This document shows positions 26,986 through 37,043 of a DNA stretch of 64,000 bases, piece by piece (position 1 is the first letter of the stretch; each line of letters opens with the position of its first letter). The notes below the pieces were generated by a model. The model was not told the DNA's origin. It worked only from the letters and a program-made list of their open reading frames with translations, and ran no database searches. The position numbers were made by a program, and so were the translations under genes. This stretch comes from Arenibacter troitsensis (GTDB lineage: Bacteria > Bacteroidota > Bacteroidia > Flavobacteriales > Flavobacteriaceae), in contig NZ_FXAO01000005.1 in NCBI RefSeq assembly GCF_900177645.1, positions 206,143-270,142 on the forward strand, written 5' to 3'.

Positions 26986-27732
26986 TCAATCACAATCCCA
27001 TTTAAAATTGGCTACTTTATCATTGGAGGCAATACCTAAATTGTAATGCCACCACTCCGTTCTAATGGACCAAAATCCATGTTTTTCCATGGTTTCCTTT
27101 AACAGCAGCCTATTATCCAGGATATTCCTGGGCAAATCCAAATTGTCATGGTAGGCCCTTTTTCCAAAAAAATCAAAATCCGTTCCCATATCCAATTCTT
27201 CCCCCTCCAAGGTGGTCAACGTAATATCTACAGCACCGCCTTTATTATGGATTGATCCCTTAACAGGATTGGCTACATATTGTGGGTTGGGCACAATGGC
27301 CCACATTTTATATTGTACGTCATTGGGTCTATAACAGTCGAAAAACTTAATTTTAAATCCTTTGTCCATAAATTCCTTATTGGCCAAAAGCAGTGCCCTG
27401 GCCGTTTTAACCCTGGTGTAACATTCCGCACAATCGTAGACCTTGGCCTTTAAAAAATTATTTTCTGTGGCATAACGAAGGTCGTATGCAAAATCATCAC
27501 TATAATCTGCCAACCTTACAAACAGAGTATCCGCAAGGCCGTCAAGGGATTTTAGTTTTGGTATTTGCTCTTCTTCTTTCTTTTCGATTTTTATTTTTTT
27601 GATATCCCCAACCTCCAATTCGGTTTCAACATCATTCCGTAAATCCTTGTTTACAGTCGTCTCCTTACACCCAAAATGAAGCGCCATTGCCAAAATGGCC
27701 ATTCCATTAAAAACTGTACACTTCCAATTCAT
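26986..27732 (-). CDS. VanX-like D-alanyl-D-alanine dipeptidase (peptidase M15) lipoprotein
   Basis: I start at ATG 27732, preceded by AGGAAG, giving 248 residues with a lipobox-like AMALHFGC. The mature domain carries the VanX zinc motif SIHNKGGAVD and the EWWHY near the C-terminus, plus FDCYRPNDVQYKMW, the conserved Arg loop. Such enzymes cleave D-Ala-D-Ala or related dipeptides. Its periplasmic place fits wall turnover or nutrition, not vancomycin resistance; no vanHA genes are nearby. Confidence 0.88.
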   Translation of the reverse strand: MNWKCTVFNGMAILAMALHFGCKETTVNKDLRNDVETELEVGDIKKIKIEKKEEEQIPKLKSLDGLADTLFVRLADYSDDFAYDLRYATENNFLKAKVYDCAECYTRVKTARALLLANKEFMDKGFKIKFFDCYRPNDVQYKMWAIVPNPQYVANPVKGSIHNKGGAVDITLTTLEGEELDMGTDFDFFGKRAYHDNLDLPRNILDNRLLLKETMEKHGFWSIRTEWWHYNLGIASNDKVANFKWDCD

Positions 27733-27800
27733 ATCTTCCTGTAGCAATTATTACCCTATTAATCTTAGGGGTACATATGGTCCCCCACAACAAATAAACA

Positions 27801-27820
27801 AAAAACCCCCGAAATGGGGG
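27801..27820 (-). terminator. Terminator after the second GMC/subunit 3 unit
   Basis: CCCCC-GAAAT-GGGGG (27806-27820) forms a 5-bp G+C stem. Reading leftward it is followed by a run of T residues (complement of 27801-27805). It lies about 70 bp past the end of the subunit 3 gene. Confidence 0.65.
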
Positions 27821-27886
27821 CTTATTTTATTCTTCAGAGGATATTGAAAAATTAATGAAATCTCCCAATTACCAAAAATAATGGTA

Positions 27887-28606
27887 TTAGGTTAAGAGCT
27901 TGCCGTTTTCATCCCAAGTAGCGATCTCGTTTCTCGTACTTTGATCGATACATTTGGCTACCCATTCAGGATCGTAGGATACCCCATGCTGTGCCAACAC
28001 ATCGTCCGGAACACCATCCCACACATTGGGCGTATTTCCCTTATAGCCCAATTCGGCAATTCCTACCTTGGAGGAATAATAGCCACAAATGGTTAATCCT
28101 CGCATTAGATAGAAAAATTGTATTTCGAGGGGTTGAACGTCCAACGGTTTTTCTATATCGTGATAACAGATGGTATCCAATATCTGCTTTTGCTGATCCA
28201 ATGTAGCCAGCTTAAACTCGGTTCCGAAATCGCTATTGCTCTTATGGTCCAACCACATTAGACCCCCTTTAAGGGTCAACTGCAACTCAGGGATATCCTT
28301 GCCCATAAACTCTATAAATTCTGGCACCTCCGCCTCTATGGGGCCTCCATTAGGCTCCCTGGGAGGAAGTATTACGGTACTCAATACCGCTATGGTTTCC
28401 ATTTCGTGTTCCGTAAAAAGCTGTTCTGCATTTAATTTTTCAATCAGCTCCAACTCCTCAGGGGTACGACCAAAATAATGGGTGTTTTCTGCCGCGGCTA
28501 CGGCTTCCTTTGCCGTATCGGGCCCATCGGTCTTACACCCATGAAAGGCCAAGGCAGAGGCACCTGCACCGAGAATTATTGTTTGTATACTCTTTCTTCT
28601 ATCCAT
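27887..28606 (-). CDS. Gluconate 2-dehydrogenase subunit 3-type protein (copy B)
   Basis: The 239-residue protein begins MDRRKSIQTIILGAGASALAFHGC: a twin-arginine export signal with a lipobox-like end. Such small subunits carry the folded, FAD-loaded GMC partner across the membrane and are essential for its activity. The body holds the family landmarks PEELELIEKLNAEQLFTEHE and LMWLDHKSNSDFG. It is separated from the GMC gene by 3 bp and has a paralogue at 31464-32171. In glucoside 3-dehydrogenases this is the small subunit. Confidence 0.88.
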   Translation of the reverse strand: MDRRKSIQTIILGAGASALAFHGCKTDGPDTAKEAVAAAENTHYFGRTPEELELIEKLNAEQLFTEHEMETIAVLSTVILPPREPNGGPIEAEVPEFIEFMGKDIPELQLTLKGGLMWLDHKSNSDFGTEFKLATLDQQKQILDTICYHDIEKPLDVQPLEIQFFYLMRGLTICGYYSSKVGIAELGYKGNTPNVWDGVPDDVLAQHGVSYDPEWVAKCIDQSTRNEIATWDENGKLLT

Positions 28607-28609
28607 GGT

Positions 28610-30331
28610 CTAGATATTTTGCTGTTTTAATTGTTCTATAATATAATCACTGGCGCGCCAAGACAATGCCAAAATGGTCCAGGTACAGTTCTTATCCGCT
28701 TGGGAGGTAAAAGGTCCGGCATCCACAATAAATACATTGTCCACATCGTGCAACTGATTAAATTTATTAGTAACCGATGTTTTCGGATCATTGCCCATTC
28801 TGGTGGTCCCTACTTCATGGATAATACGCCCTGGCGCTTCCAGTCCATAATCGCGATCTTTTCCTGGCTTATCCCCTAAAGGCTCTGCCCCTATATTGTG
28901 GAAAATCTCCTCAAAGGTGTCCTGCATATGCTTAGCCTGTTTTAACTCTAAATCGGACCATTTATAATTAAACTTCAATACGGGAATACCAAATTGATCC
29001 ACGGTGGTAGGATCTATTTCACAGTAATTTTCCTTGCGGGCAATAGATTCGCCCCTTCCGGCAACCCCTAATACGGAACCGTAATACTTTTTTACATCGT
29101 CTCGTAAACTATCCCCATATCCACCCACTTTGAGTCCAAAAAATTTATTGAATTCATTGGGATTAAAACTGAAGCCATAGCCTGGCATCTTCATGCCCCC
29201 ACCAACTTCAATATGATACCCCCTAGGAAAATCCAACTTGGAGTTATCTCCCCACCAAGGGGAGTAAACATGGTTACTGCCTACCCCGTCTTCATTATAC
29301 GATACCTTTCTGTTCATCAATGCCGGAACAAAAGCAGCTCTACTGGCTCCAGTGGAATCGTGCAAGTATTTACCAACGAGGTCACTGCTATTACCTAATC
29401 CGTTAGGATGTTGTTTACTTTTCGAATTCAAGAGAATACGGGCCGAACTACAGGCGGAAGCTGCCAAAACCACAACCTTGCCCCTTAATTTGTACTCCTT
29501 TCTATCGTCCTTACTAATGTAGGAAACACCTGTTGCCTTACCCTCTTCATTAGTAGTAACTTCCCGCACTACACAATTGACATATAATTTAATTCGTCCA
29601 CCATTTTTTTGGGCAGGGAATATTAAACAACTTCCCGATGAGAAATCGGCATAGACCGAACAGGATCGTGAACATTGTCCGCAGTAAAAACAAACACCAC
29701 GTTCTGTATTAATTCTTTTTGTAAGCATGGAAAGCCTTCCAGGAATAGTAGGTATTCCTGCCTTTTTGGCCCCATTTATATAGAAAATCTCGTGTAATCT
29801 TGGTTTTGGCGGAGGCAAGAAAAACCCATCGGGATCATTCTCCAAACCTTCGTTGGTACCAAACACCCCTATTAGTTTATCTACTTTGTCATAATAGGGT
29901 TTCACATCCTCATACCCTATAGGCCAGTCGTCACCATGACCGTCCCTGGTCTTGCCCTTAAAATCCTTTGGACCAAATCGCAGGGAAATCCTACCCCAAT
30001 GGTTGGTACGTCCTCCCAGCATATGTGACCGGAACCAATGGAATTCGGTACCGGGTTCATGGGTATATGGCTCCCCTTCTATTTCCCAACCACCATATGC
30101 AGCATCAAATTCTCCAAAAGCCCTAGTTGTATTGGCACCCCTTCTTGGAGATTCATAATTCCATTTTAACTGATTCATGGTTTTCGGATCTGCCGGATCA
30201 AAAAATGGCCCAGCCTCGACCACTGCAACATTGAGTCCGGCATCGGCCAATTGCTTTGTGGCCATACCGCCACCTGCACCCGAACCAACGATTATAACAT
30301 CATAAATTTCTGAGGATTCTTTTATCTGCAT
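28610..30331 (-). CDS. GMC-family FAD oxidoreductase with Cys cluster (copy B)
   Basis: The 573-residue flavoprotein has the FAD-binding start YDVIIVGSGAGGGMATKQL (residues 10-28) and the C-terminal GMC motifs IIHEVGTTRMGNDP and VDAGPFTSQADKN. A Cys group at 214, 217, 220, 224 and 235 (CFYCGQCSRSC) is of the type that binds an Fe-S cluster in FAD-dependent glucose and glucoside 3-dehydrogenases. It has no signal of its own and would be exported with subunit 3. The likely reaction is oxidation of a sugar or glycoside, passing electrons to a cytochrome. It is a diverged duplicate of 32176-33894. Confidence 0.9.
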   Translation of the reverse strand: MQIKESSEIYDVIIVGSGAGGGMATKQLADAGLNVAVVEAGPFFDPADPKTMNQLKWNYESPRRGANTTRAFGEFDAAYGGWEIEGEPYTHEPGTEFHWFRSHMLGGRTNHWGRISLRFGPKDFKGKTRDGHGDDWPIGYEDVKPYYDKVDKLIGVFGTNEGLENDPDGFFLPPPKPRLHEIFYINGAKKAGIPTIPGRLSMLTKRINTERGVCFYCGQCSRSCSVYADFSSGSCLIFPAQKNGGRIKLYVNCVVREVTTNEEGKATGVSYISKDDRKEYKLRGKVVVLAASACSSARILLNSKSKQHPNGLGNSSDLVGKYLHDSTGASRAAFVPALMNRKVSYNEDGVGSNHVYSPWWGDNSKLDFPRGYHIEVGGGMKMPGYGFSFNPNEFNKFFGLKVGGYGDSLRDDVKKYYGSVLGVAGRGESIARKENYCEIDPTTVDQFGIPVLKFNYKWSDLELKQAKHMQDTFEEIFHNIGAEPLGDKPGKDRDYGLEAPGRIIHEVGTTRMGNDPKTSVTNKFNQLHDVDNVFIVDAGPFTSQADKNCTWTILALSWRASDYIIEQLKQQNI

Positions 30332-30373
30332 TTTGGAATGAATTAATTATGAACTTCAATATAAATTTAAAAA

Positions 30374-30405
30374 CGAAATTAAATTAGAATTTTTTATCCA
30401 AACAA
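30374..30405 (-). promoter_or_regulatory. Promoter of GMC copy B
   Basis: On the minus strand TTG (30405-30403), 21 bp and TAATTTCG (30381-30374) approximate the Bacteroidota promoter. The same spacing recurs before copy A, inside about 110 bp of upstream sequence shared by both copies. Confidence 0.45.
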
Positions 30406-30534
30406 CCTGAAAATTCATGTATTTTGATACAAAACCATCAACAATTGATAAAATGTCATTACAAGGGTCAATTCCTTGTAAGTGACCTTTAAAAATACGG
30501 CCCATTCCTTTTTTTAAAACCCTAGGAACAAACA

Positions 30535-30558
30535 AAAGGCCTCCTAGCGGAGGCCTTT
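30535..30558 (-). terminator. Terminator after the TIM-barrel isomerase gene
   Basis: AAAGGCCTCC-TAGC-GGAGGCCTTT is a perfect 10-bp stem with a 4-nt loop and a T-rich exit on the minus strand. It ends the first GMC unit (copy A, subunit 3, isomerase) before copy B begins. Confidence 0.85.
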
Positions 30559-30587
30559 ATGGTCTATATCCATAAATGGAAACTTAA

Positions 30588-31421
30588 TTATTTTAAACCT
30601 TCCAAATACCTTAAACTCTTGGGAACCTGATCCACCACCCTGGAACATTCGTCCTCGATGAACATATACTTTATGCCCATTTTTTTGGCTTCGGCCACAA
30701 CACCGGCAATATCCACTTCTCCTGTTCCCAAAACCACATTGGTTTCCACATCCGCGTGACCGGTATTATCTTTCTTGGTTCCTTTTTCCATATCCTTTAA
30801 ATGCAATAAAATGAATTTGGAGGGGTACTTTCTAAGTAATTTAAGGGGATCCTCACCTCCGTGATGTACCCAATACACATCCATTTCAAAATCGAAATAC
30901 TTGGCATGCTCCGCCATATAATCAAATAAGGTCCCATCCTTATAGGGCCTGAATTCAAATCCATGGGCGTGATACGCCAATTGTAATCCGTTATCCCTTA
31001 GAATCTTTCCTGCGCTATTGAATACCTCAACAGCCTTTTGGGTATCCTCTATACCAAAATTGTTGCCATCGTGTGGAATCCACGCACACATCACATAAGT
31101 AGCACCGTAACTTTTGGCCTTTTTTACAACCTGCTCCGGTGCATTTGCCAATTCGTTGAATCCGGCACCTATACTAACGACTTTTAAATTGTTTTTGGCA
31201 AGCAGCCCCTTAAACTCCTCCTCGGGCATTCCGTAGCTATCCCCTCCTTCCACAACAGTAATACCCCAGTCATTTATTAATTTTAAGGTGCTTGGAATAT
31301 CTTCCTTAAACTGATTTCTTAGGCTATACAATTGCAACCCCACCTCTTGGGCCGTTACATTAGTAGTTCCGAAAAAAATCATGGCTATTAAAAATAACCC
31401 TAGGAGCTGTAATTTTTTCAT
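30588..31421 (-). CDS. Secreted sugar phosphate isomerase/epimerase-like TIM-barrel protein
   Basis: The 277-residue protein has a signal peptide (MKKLQLLGLFLIAMIFFGTTNVTAQE) and an AP-endonuclease-2-type barrel: VGLQLYSLRNQF at the start, LAYHAHGFEF near 150, FEMDVYWVHHGG near 180 and LLHLKDMEKG near 205, with metal-binding Glu, Asp and His. Such exported isomerases accompany GMC/subunit 3 pairs and may process the keto-sugar they make. It is 42 bp from subunit 3 copy A and ends at a strong terminator. The reaction is inferred. Confidence 0.85.
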   Translation of the reverse strand: MKKLQLLGLFLIAMIFFGTTNVTAQEVGLQLYSLRNQFKEDIPSTLKLINDWGITVVEGGDSYGMPEEEFKGLLAKNNLKVVSIGAGFNELANAPEQVVKKAKSYGATYVMCAWIPHDGNNFGIEDTQKAVEVFNSAGKILRDNGLQLAYHAHGFEFRPYKDGTLFDYMAEHAKYFDFEMDVYWVHHGGEDPLKLLRKYPSKFILLHLKDMEKGTKKDNTGHADVETNVVLGTGEVDIAGVVAEAKKMGIKYMFIEDECSRVVDQVPKSLRYLEGLK

Positions 31422-31463
31422 ATTTTATTTAATTACTTAAATTCCAATGCCACTTCCTGACGT

Positions 31464-32171
31464 CTAGGTAAGTAAATTACCTTCGTCATCCCATTCTGCC
31501 ATATCGTTGCGCTTACTTTGGTCCACACATTTGGCAAGCCATTCGGGATCATAGGATTTTCCATGCTTGGCCAAAACATCTTCCGGTACTCCGTCCCAAA
31601 CATTAGGGGAATTACCTTTATACCCCAAATCCTCAATACCTTCCTTGGAAGTATAGTATCCGGTAACGGTTAAATTGCGAATCAGGGAAAAGAATTGTTG
31701 CTCGTATGTTGGATTTTCCTTGTCCGGAAAGGCAATGGCATCCAAAATCTCTTTCTGCTGTGCCTCGGTAGCCGTTTTAAATTCCACTCCGTAATCCTTA
31801 TTACTTTTATGGTCCAACCACATTAAACCACCTTGCAAGGGCGTCTGATAGGCAGGGATATCCTTGGCCATGAATTCAATAAAATCGGGAACTCCCGCAT
31901 CGGTAGCACTACCATAGGTTCCGTTGGCGGGCAAAATTAAGGCGCATAAAACACCCAAAGTTGCCATTTCATGTTCATTAAAAAACTGTTCTGCGTAGAG
32001 TTTTTTCAACAACTCCTTTTCCTCTGGGGTCCTCCCGAAATGTTTTTCTTCCTGAACCAGGGCTTCTGCAGCTCCAGCTTCCCCTTCTGTTCCAGGCTTA
32101 CATCCATTTATTGCCAATCCACCTGCTACACCTCCAAGAATAATGGATTTTATACTTTTTCTTCTATCCAT
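31464..32171 (-). CDS. Gluconate 2-dehydrogenase subunit 3-type protein (copy A)
   Basis: The 235-residue paralogue of the copy B small subunit has the same twin-arginine, lipobox-like start MDRRKSIKSIILGGVAGGL and the same landmarks (PEEKELLKKLYAEQFFNEHE, GLMWLDHKSNKDYG, NSPNVWDGVPEDVLAKHGKSYD). It is expected to chaperone and export the GMC partner. Only 4 bp separates it from that gene. Copy A is followed by the isomerase; copy B is not. Confidence 0.88.
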   Translation of the reverse strand: MDRRKSIKSIILGGVAGGLAINGCKPGTEGEAGAAEALVQEEKHFGRTPEEKELLKKLYAEQFFNEHEMATLGVLCALILPANGTYGSATDAGVPDFIEFMAKDIPAYQTPLQGGLMWLDHKSNKDYGVEFKTATEAQQKEILDAIAFPDKENPTYEQQFFSLIRNLTVTGYYTSKEGIEDLGYKGNSPNVWDGVPEDVLAKHGKSYDPEWLAKCVDQSKRNDMAEWDDEGNLLT

Positions 32172-32175
32172 AATA

Positions 32176-33894
32176 CTAGATATTTTGTTTTTTCAATTGC
32201 TCAACTATATAATCTGATGTTCTCCAGGCAAGTGCCAAGATGGTCCATGTAGGGTTCTTATCCGCTTGGGAAACAAAGGGGCCCGCATCAACAATAAATA
32301 CATTATCCACATCGTGCATTTGCTCCCATTTATTAACAACAGAAGTTCTAGGATCATCTCCCATCCTTGTGGTACCTACTTCGTGGATTATTTCTCCTGG
32401 ATTAAGCAGACCATAATCCCTATCCTTTCCTGCCGGTTTGCCTATAACCTGTCCGCCCATGTTGTGGATTATTTCCGCAAAGGTTTCCTGCATATGCTTG
32501 GCTTGTAAACGTTCGTGATCTGACCACTGGTAGTTAAAGCGCAATACTGGAATACCAAATTCATCCACTTTTCCTGGATCTATTTCACAATAGTTGCTTT
32601 CCATGGCAATGGATTCGCCACGACCTGCAAAACCGATCATTGCCCCGTAGTATTTCTTTACGTCCTCCCTAAGGACATTGCCATAGCCACCAACTTTTTC
32701 ACCAAAGAACTCGTTCATGGCATTGGGGTTAAATCCGAAACCGTAGCTTGGCATCCCCATTCCACCCCATATTTCTATGTGATAACCTCTGGCGAAATCG
32801 AGCTTCTTATTGTCCAACCACCAAGGAGTATAGACATGCATCCCTCCTACACCATCTTCGTTGTATGTCTTTCTATTCATCAATTCAGGGACAAATCCGG
32901 TCATTCCTCCCCCAGTGGAGTCGTGCAGGTATTTCCCTACCACACCGCTACTATTGCCCAGTCCGGCCGGATGCTGCTTGCTTTTGGAATTTAACAGGAT
33001 TCTTGCGGTACTACAGGCCGATGCCGCAAGCACCACAATTTTTCCCTTTAATCCATATTCCTTTCTATCTTCCTTATTAACATAAAGCACCCCTGTAGCC
33101 TTACCTTCATCATTGGTAGTTACCTCCCGCACCATGGCGTTCACAAAAAGGTCTATTTGACCACCATTTTTTTGCGCAGGGAAGATTAAACAACTCCCTG
33201 ATGAAAAATCGGCATATATCTGACAAGATCTACCACATTGTCCACAATAAAAGCAGACCCCGCGATCGTTGTTAATCTTTTTTGTAACCATGGACATCCT
33301 TGAAGGGATGACAGGAATATTGGATTTCCTAGCACCATCTATATAATACAGCTCATGTAATCTAGGTTTTGGCGCAGGAAGAAAAAACCCGTCCGGCTCA
33401 TTCTCCAAGCCTTCTTTAGACCCAAAAACACCAATTAACTTGTCTACCTTGTCATAGTAAGGTTTTACATCCTCATAGCCAATAGGCCAGTTTTCTCCAA
33501 GACCATCAATATCCTTGTGTTTAAAATCGCGTTGACTGAAACGCAAAGAGATGCGTCCCCAGTGATTTGTTCTACCCCCCAACATACGCGATCTGAACCA
33601 ATTAAATTTTGATCCATTTTTTTGGGTATAAGGTTCCCCTTCAATTTCCCAACCGCCATATGCAGCATCATATTCCCCAAATGCCCTGGTTGTACTTGCG
33701 CCTCTGCGGGGAGATTCATATGGCCATTTCAACTGTGTAATTTGTTCCGGATTTTTAGGATCAAAAAATGGACCCGCTTCTACCACGGCCACTTTTAACC
33801 CTGCCTCGGACAATACTTTTGTGGCCATACCACCACCGGCACCGGACCCAACTATAATAACATCATAAATAGTTGATGATTCTTTTATCTGCAT
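32176..33894 (-). CDS. GMC-family FAD oxidoreductase with Cys cluster (copy A)
   Basis: The 572-residue flavoprotein closely parallels copy B: the same FAD start (YDVIIVGSGAGGGMATKVL), the same CFYCGQCGRSCQIYADFSS cluster and the same end motifs (EIIHEVGTTRMGDDP, VDAGPFVSQADKN). Differences are spread along the chain, for example around the substrate region after residue 340, so the copies may have different substrates. This is the first gene of the unit GMC, subunit 3, isomerase. Family and Fe-S placement are strong; substrate is unknown. Confidence 0.9.
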   Translation of the reverse strand: MQIKESSTIYDVIIVGSGAGGGMATKVLSEAGLKVAVVEAGPFFDPKNPEQITQLKWPYESPRRGASTTRAFGEYDAAYGGWEIEGEPYTQKNGSKFNWFRSRMLGGRTNHWGRISLRFSQRDFKHKDIDGLGENWPIGYEDVKPYYDKVDKLIGVFGSKEGLENEPDGFFLPAPKPRLHELYYIDGARKSNIPVIPSRMSMVTKKINNDRGVCFYCGQCGRSCQIYADFSSGSCLIFPAQKNGGQIDLFVNAMVREVTTNDEGKATGVLYVNKEDRKEYGLKGKIVVLAASACSTARILLNSKSKQHPAGLGNSSGVVGKYLHDSTGGGMTGFVPELMNRKTYNEDGVGGMHVYTPWWLDNKKLDFARGYHIEIWGGMGMPSYGFGFNPNAMNEFFGEKVGGYGNVLREDVKKYYGAMIGFAGRGESIAMESNYCEIDPGKVDEFGIPVLRFNYQWSDHERLQAKHMQETFAEIIHNMGGQVIGKPAGKDRDYGLLNPGEIIHEVGTTRMGDDPRTSVVNKWEQMHDVDNVFIVDAGPFVSQADKNPTWTILALAWRTSDYIVEQLKKQNI

Positions 33895-33935
33895 ACTAAA
33901 GAGAATTAATTTTGAAGCTCAATATAAGTTTAAAT

Positions 33936-33967
33936 CAATATTAAATTAAAATTTTTTATCCGAACAA
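33936..33967 (-). promoter_or_regulatory. Promoter of GMC copy A
   Basis: On the minus strand TTG (33967-33965), 21 bp and TAATATTG (33943-33936) match the arrangement before copy B. The surrounding 110 bp are similar between the two copies. Confidence 0.45.
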
Positions 33968-34111
33968 CCCGAAAATTCATGTAATTTGACACAAAACAAA
34001 GGATAATTGATAAAATATTATAGGCCTGCACACCTAACACAAATATGAATTCAGGATTAATTTCCAGAACTGTGACTTTTAGTCCACCCCTTAAAAATGG
34101 AAATCCTATCC

Positions 34112-36223
34112 TTAAAAATTCTTCAATTGCTCCAAAGCTTCCTTAGTGGTAGCTACCGGAAGCTTACAGGTATGATCCTGACAAACGTAAATATAGGTCC
34201 CATCATCCGCATAACGCCCTTTGAACAAGGGCATATTACTATGCCTATCACTGCCCACAATTAAGGTATTGGGCAAATTTTGCTGTTGTAATTCAGCTAA
34301 CAACTGTTTGGCATCCGTGCCTACAACAGCAATTTCATAAAAGGGATATGCCGTTTTTAACAGCAGGGAATTCCATTTGGAATAATTATAAGCGCTTTCC
34401 TCCAACACCGAAATCATGGAGGAAAGCATGGCCCTTGCTTTTTGAGTAGCTTCCTTATCATAATCTATATGTCCCAAAAGAAACAGGTTTTCTGCCATAA
34501 TTGCATTGGGTGAAGGCAATACCCCATCATCGGTTTTAATTATTTTGGCAATTAATTCATCGTTGGAGTTAAAGCTGAACATCCCTGAATTTTCATCCGC
34601 GAATTTGTCCTTGGCTATTTGATTCATTTTTTTGGCAAAGTCCAAATAAGAAACGGACATTGTTGTACTGTACAATTTTAAGGAAGCATTGGCCAAAAAG
34701 GAATAATCTTCCAAAAATCCGTCGCTTTTTTTACTTCCTTTTTTATAGGTATGGATCAATCGATCTTTGTCCAGACTATTTTTTTCAATAAATCGGAATA
34801 CCTCCTCGGCTTTTTCCAAATAGGCAGTTTCCTGAAAAACATTGTAGGCATCCACAAACCCATTGATCAACAAAGCGTTCCATGAGGTAATGATTTTGTC
34901 ATCGGTATTGGGCCTAATTCTTTTGTTCCTTGCCGTCAAAATTTTCTTTTGCCAACGTTCCTGATATTCTGCCCACTCCTCCCAGGAGATATCGTTCTCC
35001 TTAACAAAATCTTCGTCACCGGTAGTCCTAAAAAGAACATAGGAATCATTTTCCCAAATGTTGGAGCGCTTAATATTGTAATATTTGGCAAAAGTTTCGA
35101 AATCGGATCCCAAAACCGACTTTAACTCCTCTTCTTTCCAAACGTAAAATTTACCTTCCTCCCCTTCACTATCTGCATCAATGGCTGCATAATAGCCACC
35201 CTCTGGATTTTTCATCTCCCTATCCAAAAAAGCAATAGTCTCTTCTACAACCTTCTTATACATAGGTTCCTTAAACACCTTATAGGCTTTGGAATAAAGG
35301 CTCAATAATTGCGCATTGTCATAGAGCATTTTCTCAAAGTGTGGCACCTTCCATTGCGCATCGGTACTATACCTATAGAATCCGCCCGCAATATGATCAT
35401 AAACACCTCCCCAAGCAATTCGATCCAAAGTGGTTTTAACAAAAACCTTAGCTTCATTATCCTCAGTTAAAACGGCATAATCCAACAAGAAATCCAGATT
35501 TACAGGAATCATAAATTTCTGCGACCCTTTATTTCCTCCCCATTTCAGGTCCCAACTGTCCTTCCATTTATCAATGCTATTTTTTAAGACCTCAGGAGTC
35601 AACATCCCCAAGTCGGAGACCGGTTTTATAATATTAACTTCCTGAATGCCTTTGGCCACCATATCGGCATATTCATTGGCCTTTTTGGGATCCTCCCTGT
35701 ATAGTTTGCTTACCTGCGACAAAACTTGGTTCCACTGTTCCTTAGTATGGTAAGTGCCCCCATAAATGGGCTTGCCATTGGGCAGGGTAATTACGTTCAG
35801 AGGCCAACCTCCGTTCCCTTTAATAAGCTGCAAAGCGGTCATATAAACATGGTCTACATCGGGTCTTTCCTCCCTATCCACTTTAATATTTATAAAGTTT
35901 TCATTCATCAATTTAGCCACTTCCTCATCTTCAAAGGTCTCCTCCTCCATGACGTGGCACCAATGGCAGGAAGAATAACCAACGCTTACCAATACCAGCT
36001 TGTCCTGTTTTTTGGCATCTTCCAAAGCATTTGGGCTCCAAGGCCTCCAATTTACAGGATTATGGGCATGCTGCAATAAATAGGGGCTAGTCTCATTTAT
36101 AAGATCATTGGTATATTTATGGTCGCTTTTCTGACCCTTTATATCTGAGCAAGAAAATAGGATAATTGCCATCAATAAAAAAAGATTATAAAGAGAAAGC
36201 CTAAGGCACATATTTCGGGTCAT
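34112..36223 (-). CDS. YyaL/SSP411-like protein: thioredoxin-fold plus (alpha/alpha)6 barrel
   Basis: Taking ATG 36223 gives 703 residues with a lipoprotein-like start ([14 protein letters not shown]); the open frame goes 16 codons further from a TTG. After it come the DUF255 signature [29 protein letters not shown] (CxxC near 74-77) and [24 protein letters not shown] long glycosidase-like helical barrel follows ([16 protein letters not shown]). The family is widespread and without a settled function. It sits between the GMC and esterase genes, perhaps with an envelope redox or sugar role. Confidence 0.88.
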   Translation of the reverse strand: MTRNMCLRLSLYNLFLLMAIILFSCSDIKGQKSDHKYTNDLINETSPYLLQHAHNPVNWRPWSPNALEDAKKQDKLVLVSVGYSSCHWCHVMEEETFEDEEVAKLMNENFINIKVDREERPDVDHVYMTALQLIKGNGGWPLNVITLPNGKPIYGGTYHTKEQWNQVLSQVSKLYREDPKKANEYADMVAKGIQEVNIIKPVSDLGMLTPEVLKNSIDKWKDSWDLKWGGNKGSQKFMIPVNLDFLLDYAVLTEDNEAKVFVKTTLDRIAWGGVYDHIAGGFYRYSTDAQWKVPHFEKMLYDNAQLLSLYSKAYKVFKEPMYKKVVEETIAFLDREMKNPEGGYYAAIDADSEGEEGKFYVWKEEELKSVLGSDFETFAKYYNIKRSNIWENDSYVLFRTTGDEDFVKENDISWEEWAEYQERWQKKILTARNKRIRPNTDDKIITSWNALLINGFVDAYNVFQETAYLEKAEEVFRFIEKNSLDKDRLIHTYKKGSKKSDGFLEDYSFLANASLKLYSTTMSVSYLDFAKKMNQIAKDKFADENSGMFSFNSNDELIAKIIKTDDGVLPSPNAIMAENLFLLGHIDYDKEATQKARAMLSSMISVLEESAYNYSKWNSLLLKTAYPFYEIAVVGTDAKQLLAELQQQNLPNTLIVGSDRHSNMPLFKGRYADDGTYIYVCQDHTCKLPVATTKEALEQLKNF

Positions 36224-36311
36224 AAAATGCAAAAATGGTTCAGTCTTGAAAAATACAACAATTGAATTCAATTATCCTAGATTTGAATAAAGTTCTACGC
36301 GCGTTAAAATG

Positions 36312-37043
36312 TTAATTTTCAATGGGGACCTGCTTTTTCTGGGCCAAAAACCAGTCATATAGTTCATCGTTTTCATAGGCCCTGTCCCAGGCATTATGAC
36401 CTACACCCTTGTAAATGGTAAAATCCACATTGTATCCCATCTCCTTTAATTTGGCCACCATTTCAATGGATTCCGTTATGGGGATCGACTTATCCTGGTC
36501 ACCATGAAAGACCCTAATGGGCAAATTTTTATTTATCCAGGAGGCATAGGGCACAGGAGTCATTCCACAAACCACGGCCAAAGCGGCAAATTTATCAGGA
36601 TATTGGACAGCCATTTCCCACGCAGCACCCCCACCCCTACTAAGACCGGTTAGGTATATTCTATTTTCGTCCACTTTATTGGTGGCAACGATACTATCCA
36701 AGAGGCGGTTAACGGCCCTTGTGTTCCACCACATTTTTTCTTCTGGATTCTGTGGTGCCAAGATGAGAAAAGGAAATTTCTTGCCTCCAGAAATAAGTTT
36801 TGGAGGGCCATTTCGTTTCACGGATTTTAAATTTCCGCCAGACTCCCCCCCGCCATGTAAAAATAGCAACAGGGGAAACTTCTCTTCCGGATTTACCTCA
36901 TAATTACCTGGGTAATATAGGTAATACCTAAGGGTTTCGGAGGTAACAACCTCCATTTCGGAATTGATCAGTTCAGGCGAGGACTGGGAGGCACAGCCTT
37001 CAAAGATAAAAAGGCAACAAAATATAAATACTATAGTTTTCAT
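36312..37043 (-). CDS. Alpha/beta-hydrolase esterase lipoprotein (dienelactone hydrolase/PHB-depolymerase-like)
   Basis: The 243-residue lipoprotein (IFEGC17) has an alpha/beta-hydrolase core with PLLLFLHGGGESGG near 55-68, the nucleophile motif LTGLSRGGGAAW near 130, the Asp in HGDQDKSIP near 190 and the His in GVGHNAW near 222. It is like the carbohydrate esterases placed near uronate genes in marine Bacteroidota and may remove acyl groups from polysaccharides. The target is not identifiable. Confidence 0.85.
   Translation of the reverse strand: MKTIVFIFCCLFIFEGCASQSSPELINSEMEVVTSETLRYYLYYPGNYEVNPEEKFPLLLFLHGGGESGGNLKSVKRNGPPKLISGGKKFPFLILAPQNPEEKMWWNTRAVNRLLDSIVATNKVDENRIYLTGLSRGGGAAWEMAVQYPDKFAALAVVCGMTPVPYASWINKNLPIRVFHGDQDKSIPITESIEMVAKLKEMGYNVDFTIYKGVGHNAWDRAYENDELYDWFLAQKKQVPIEN

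Noticed and set aside
26986..27732. Vancomycin-resistance role for the VanX-like gene
   Set aside because: No vanH, vanA or regulatory genes are present, and the protein has a lipoprotein signal unlike VanX itself.
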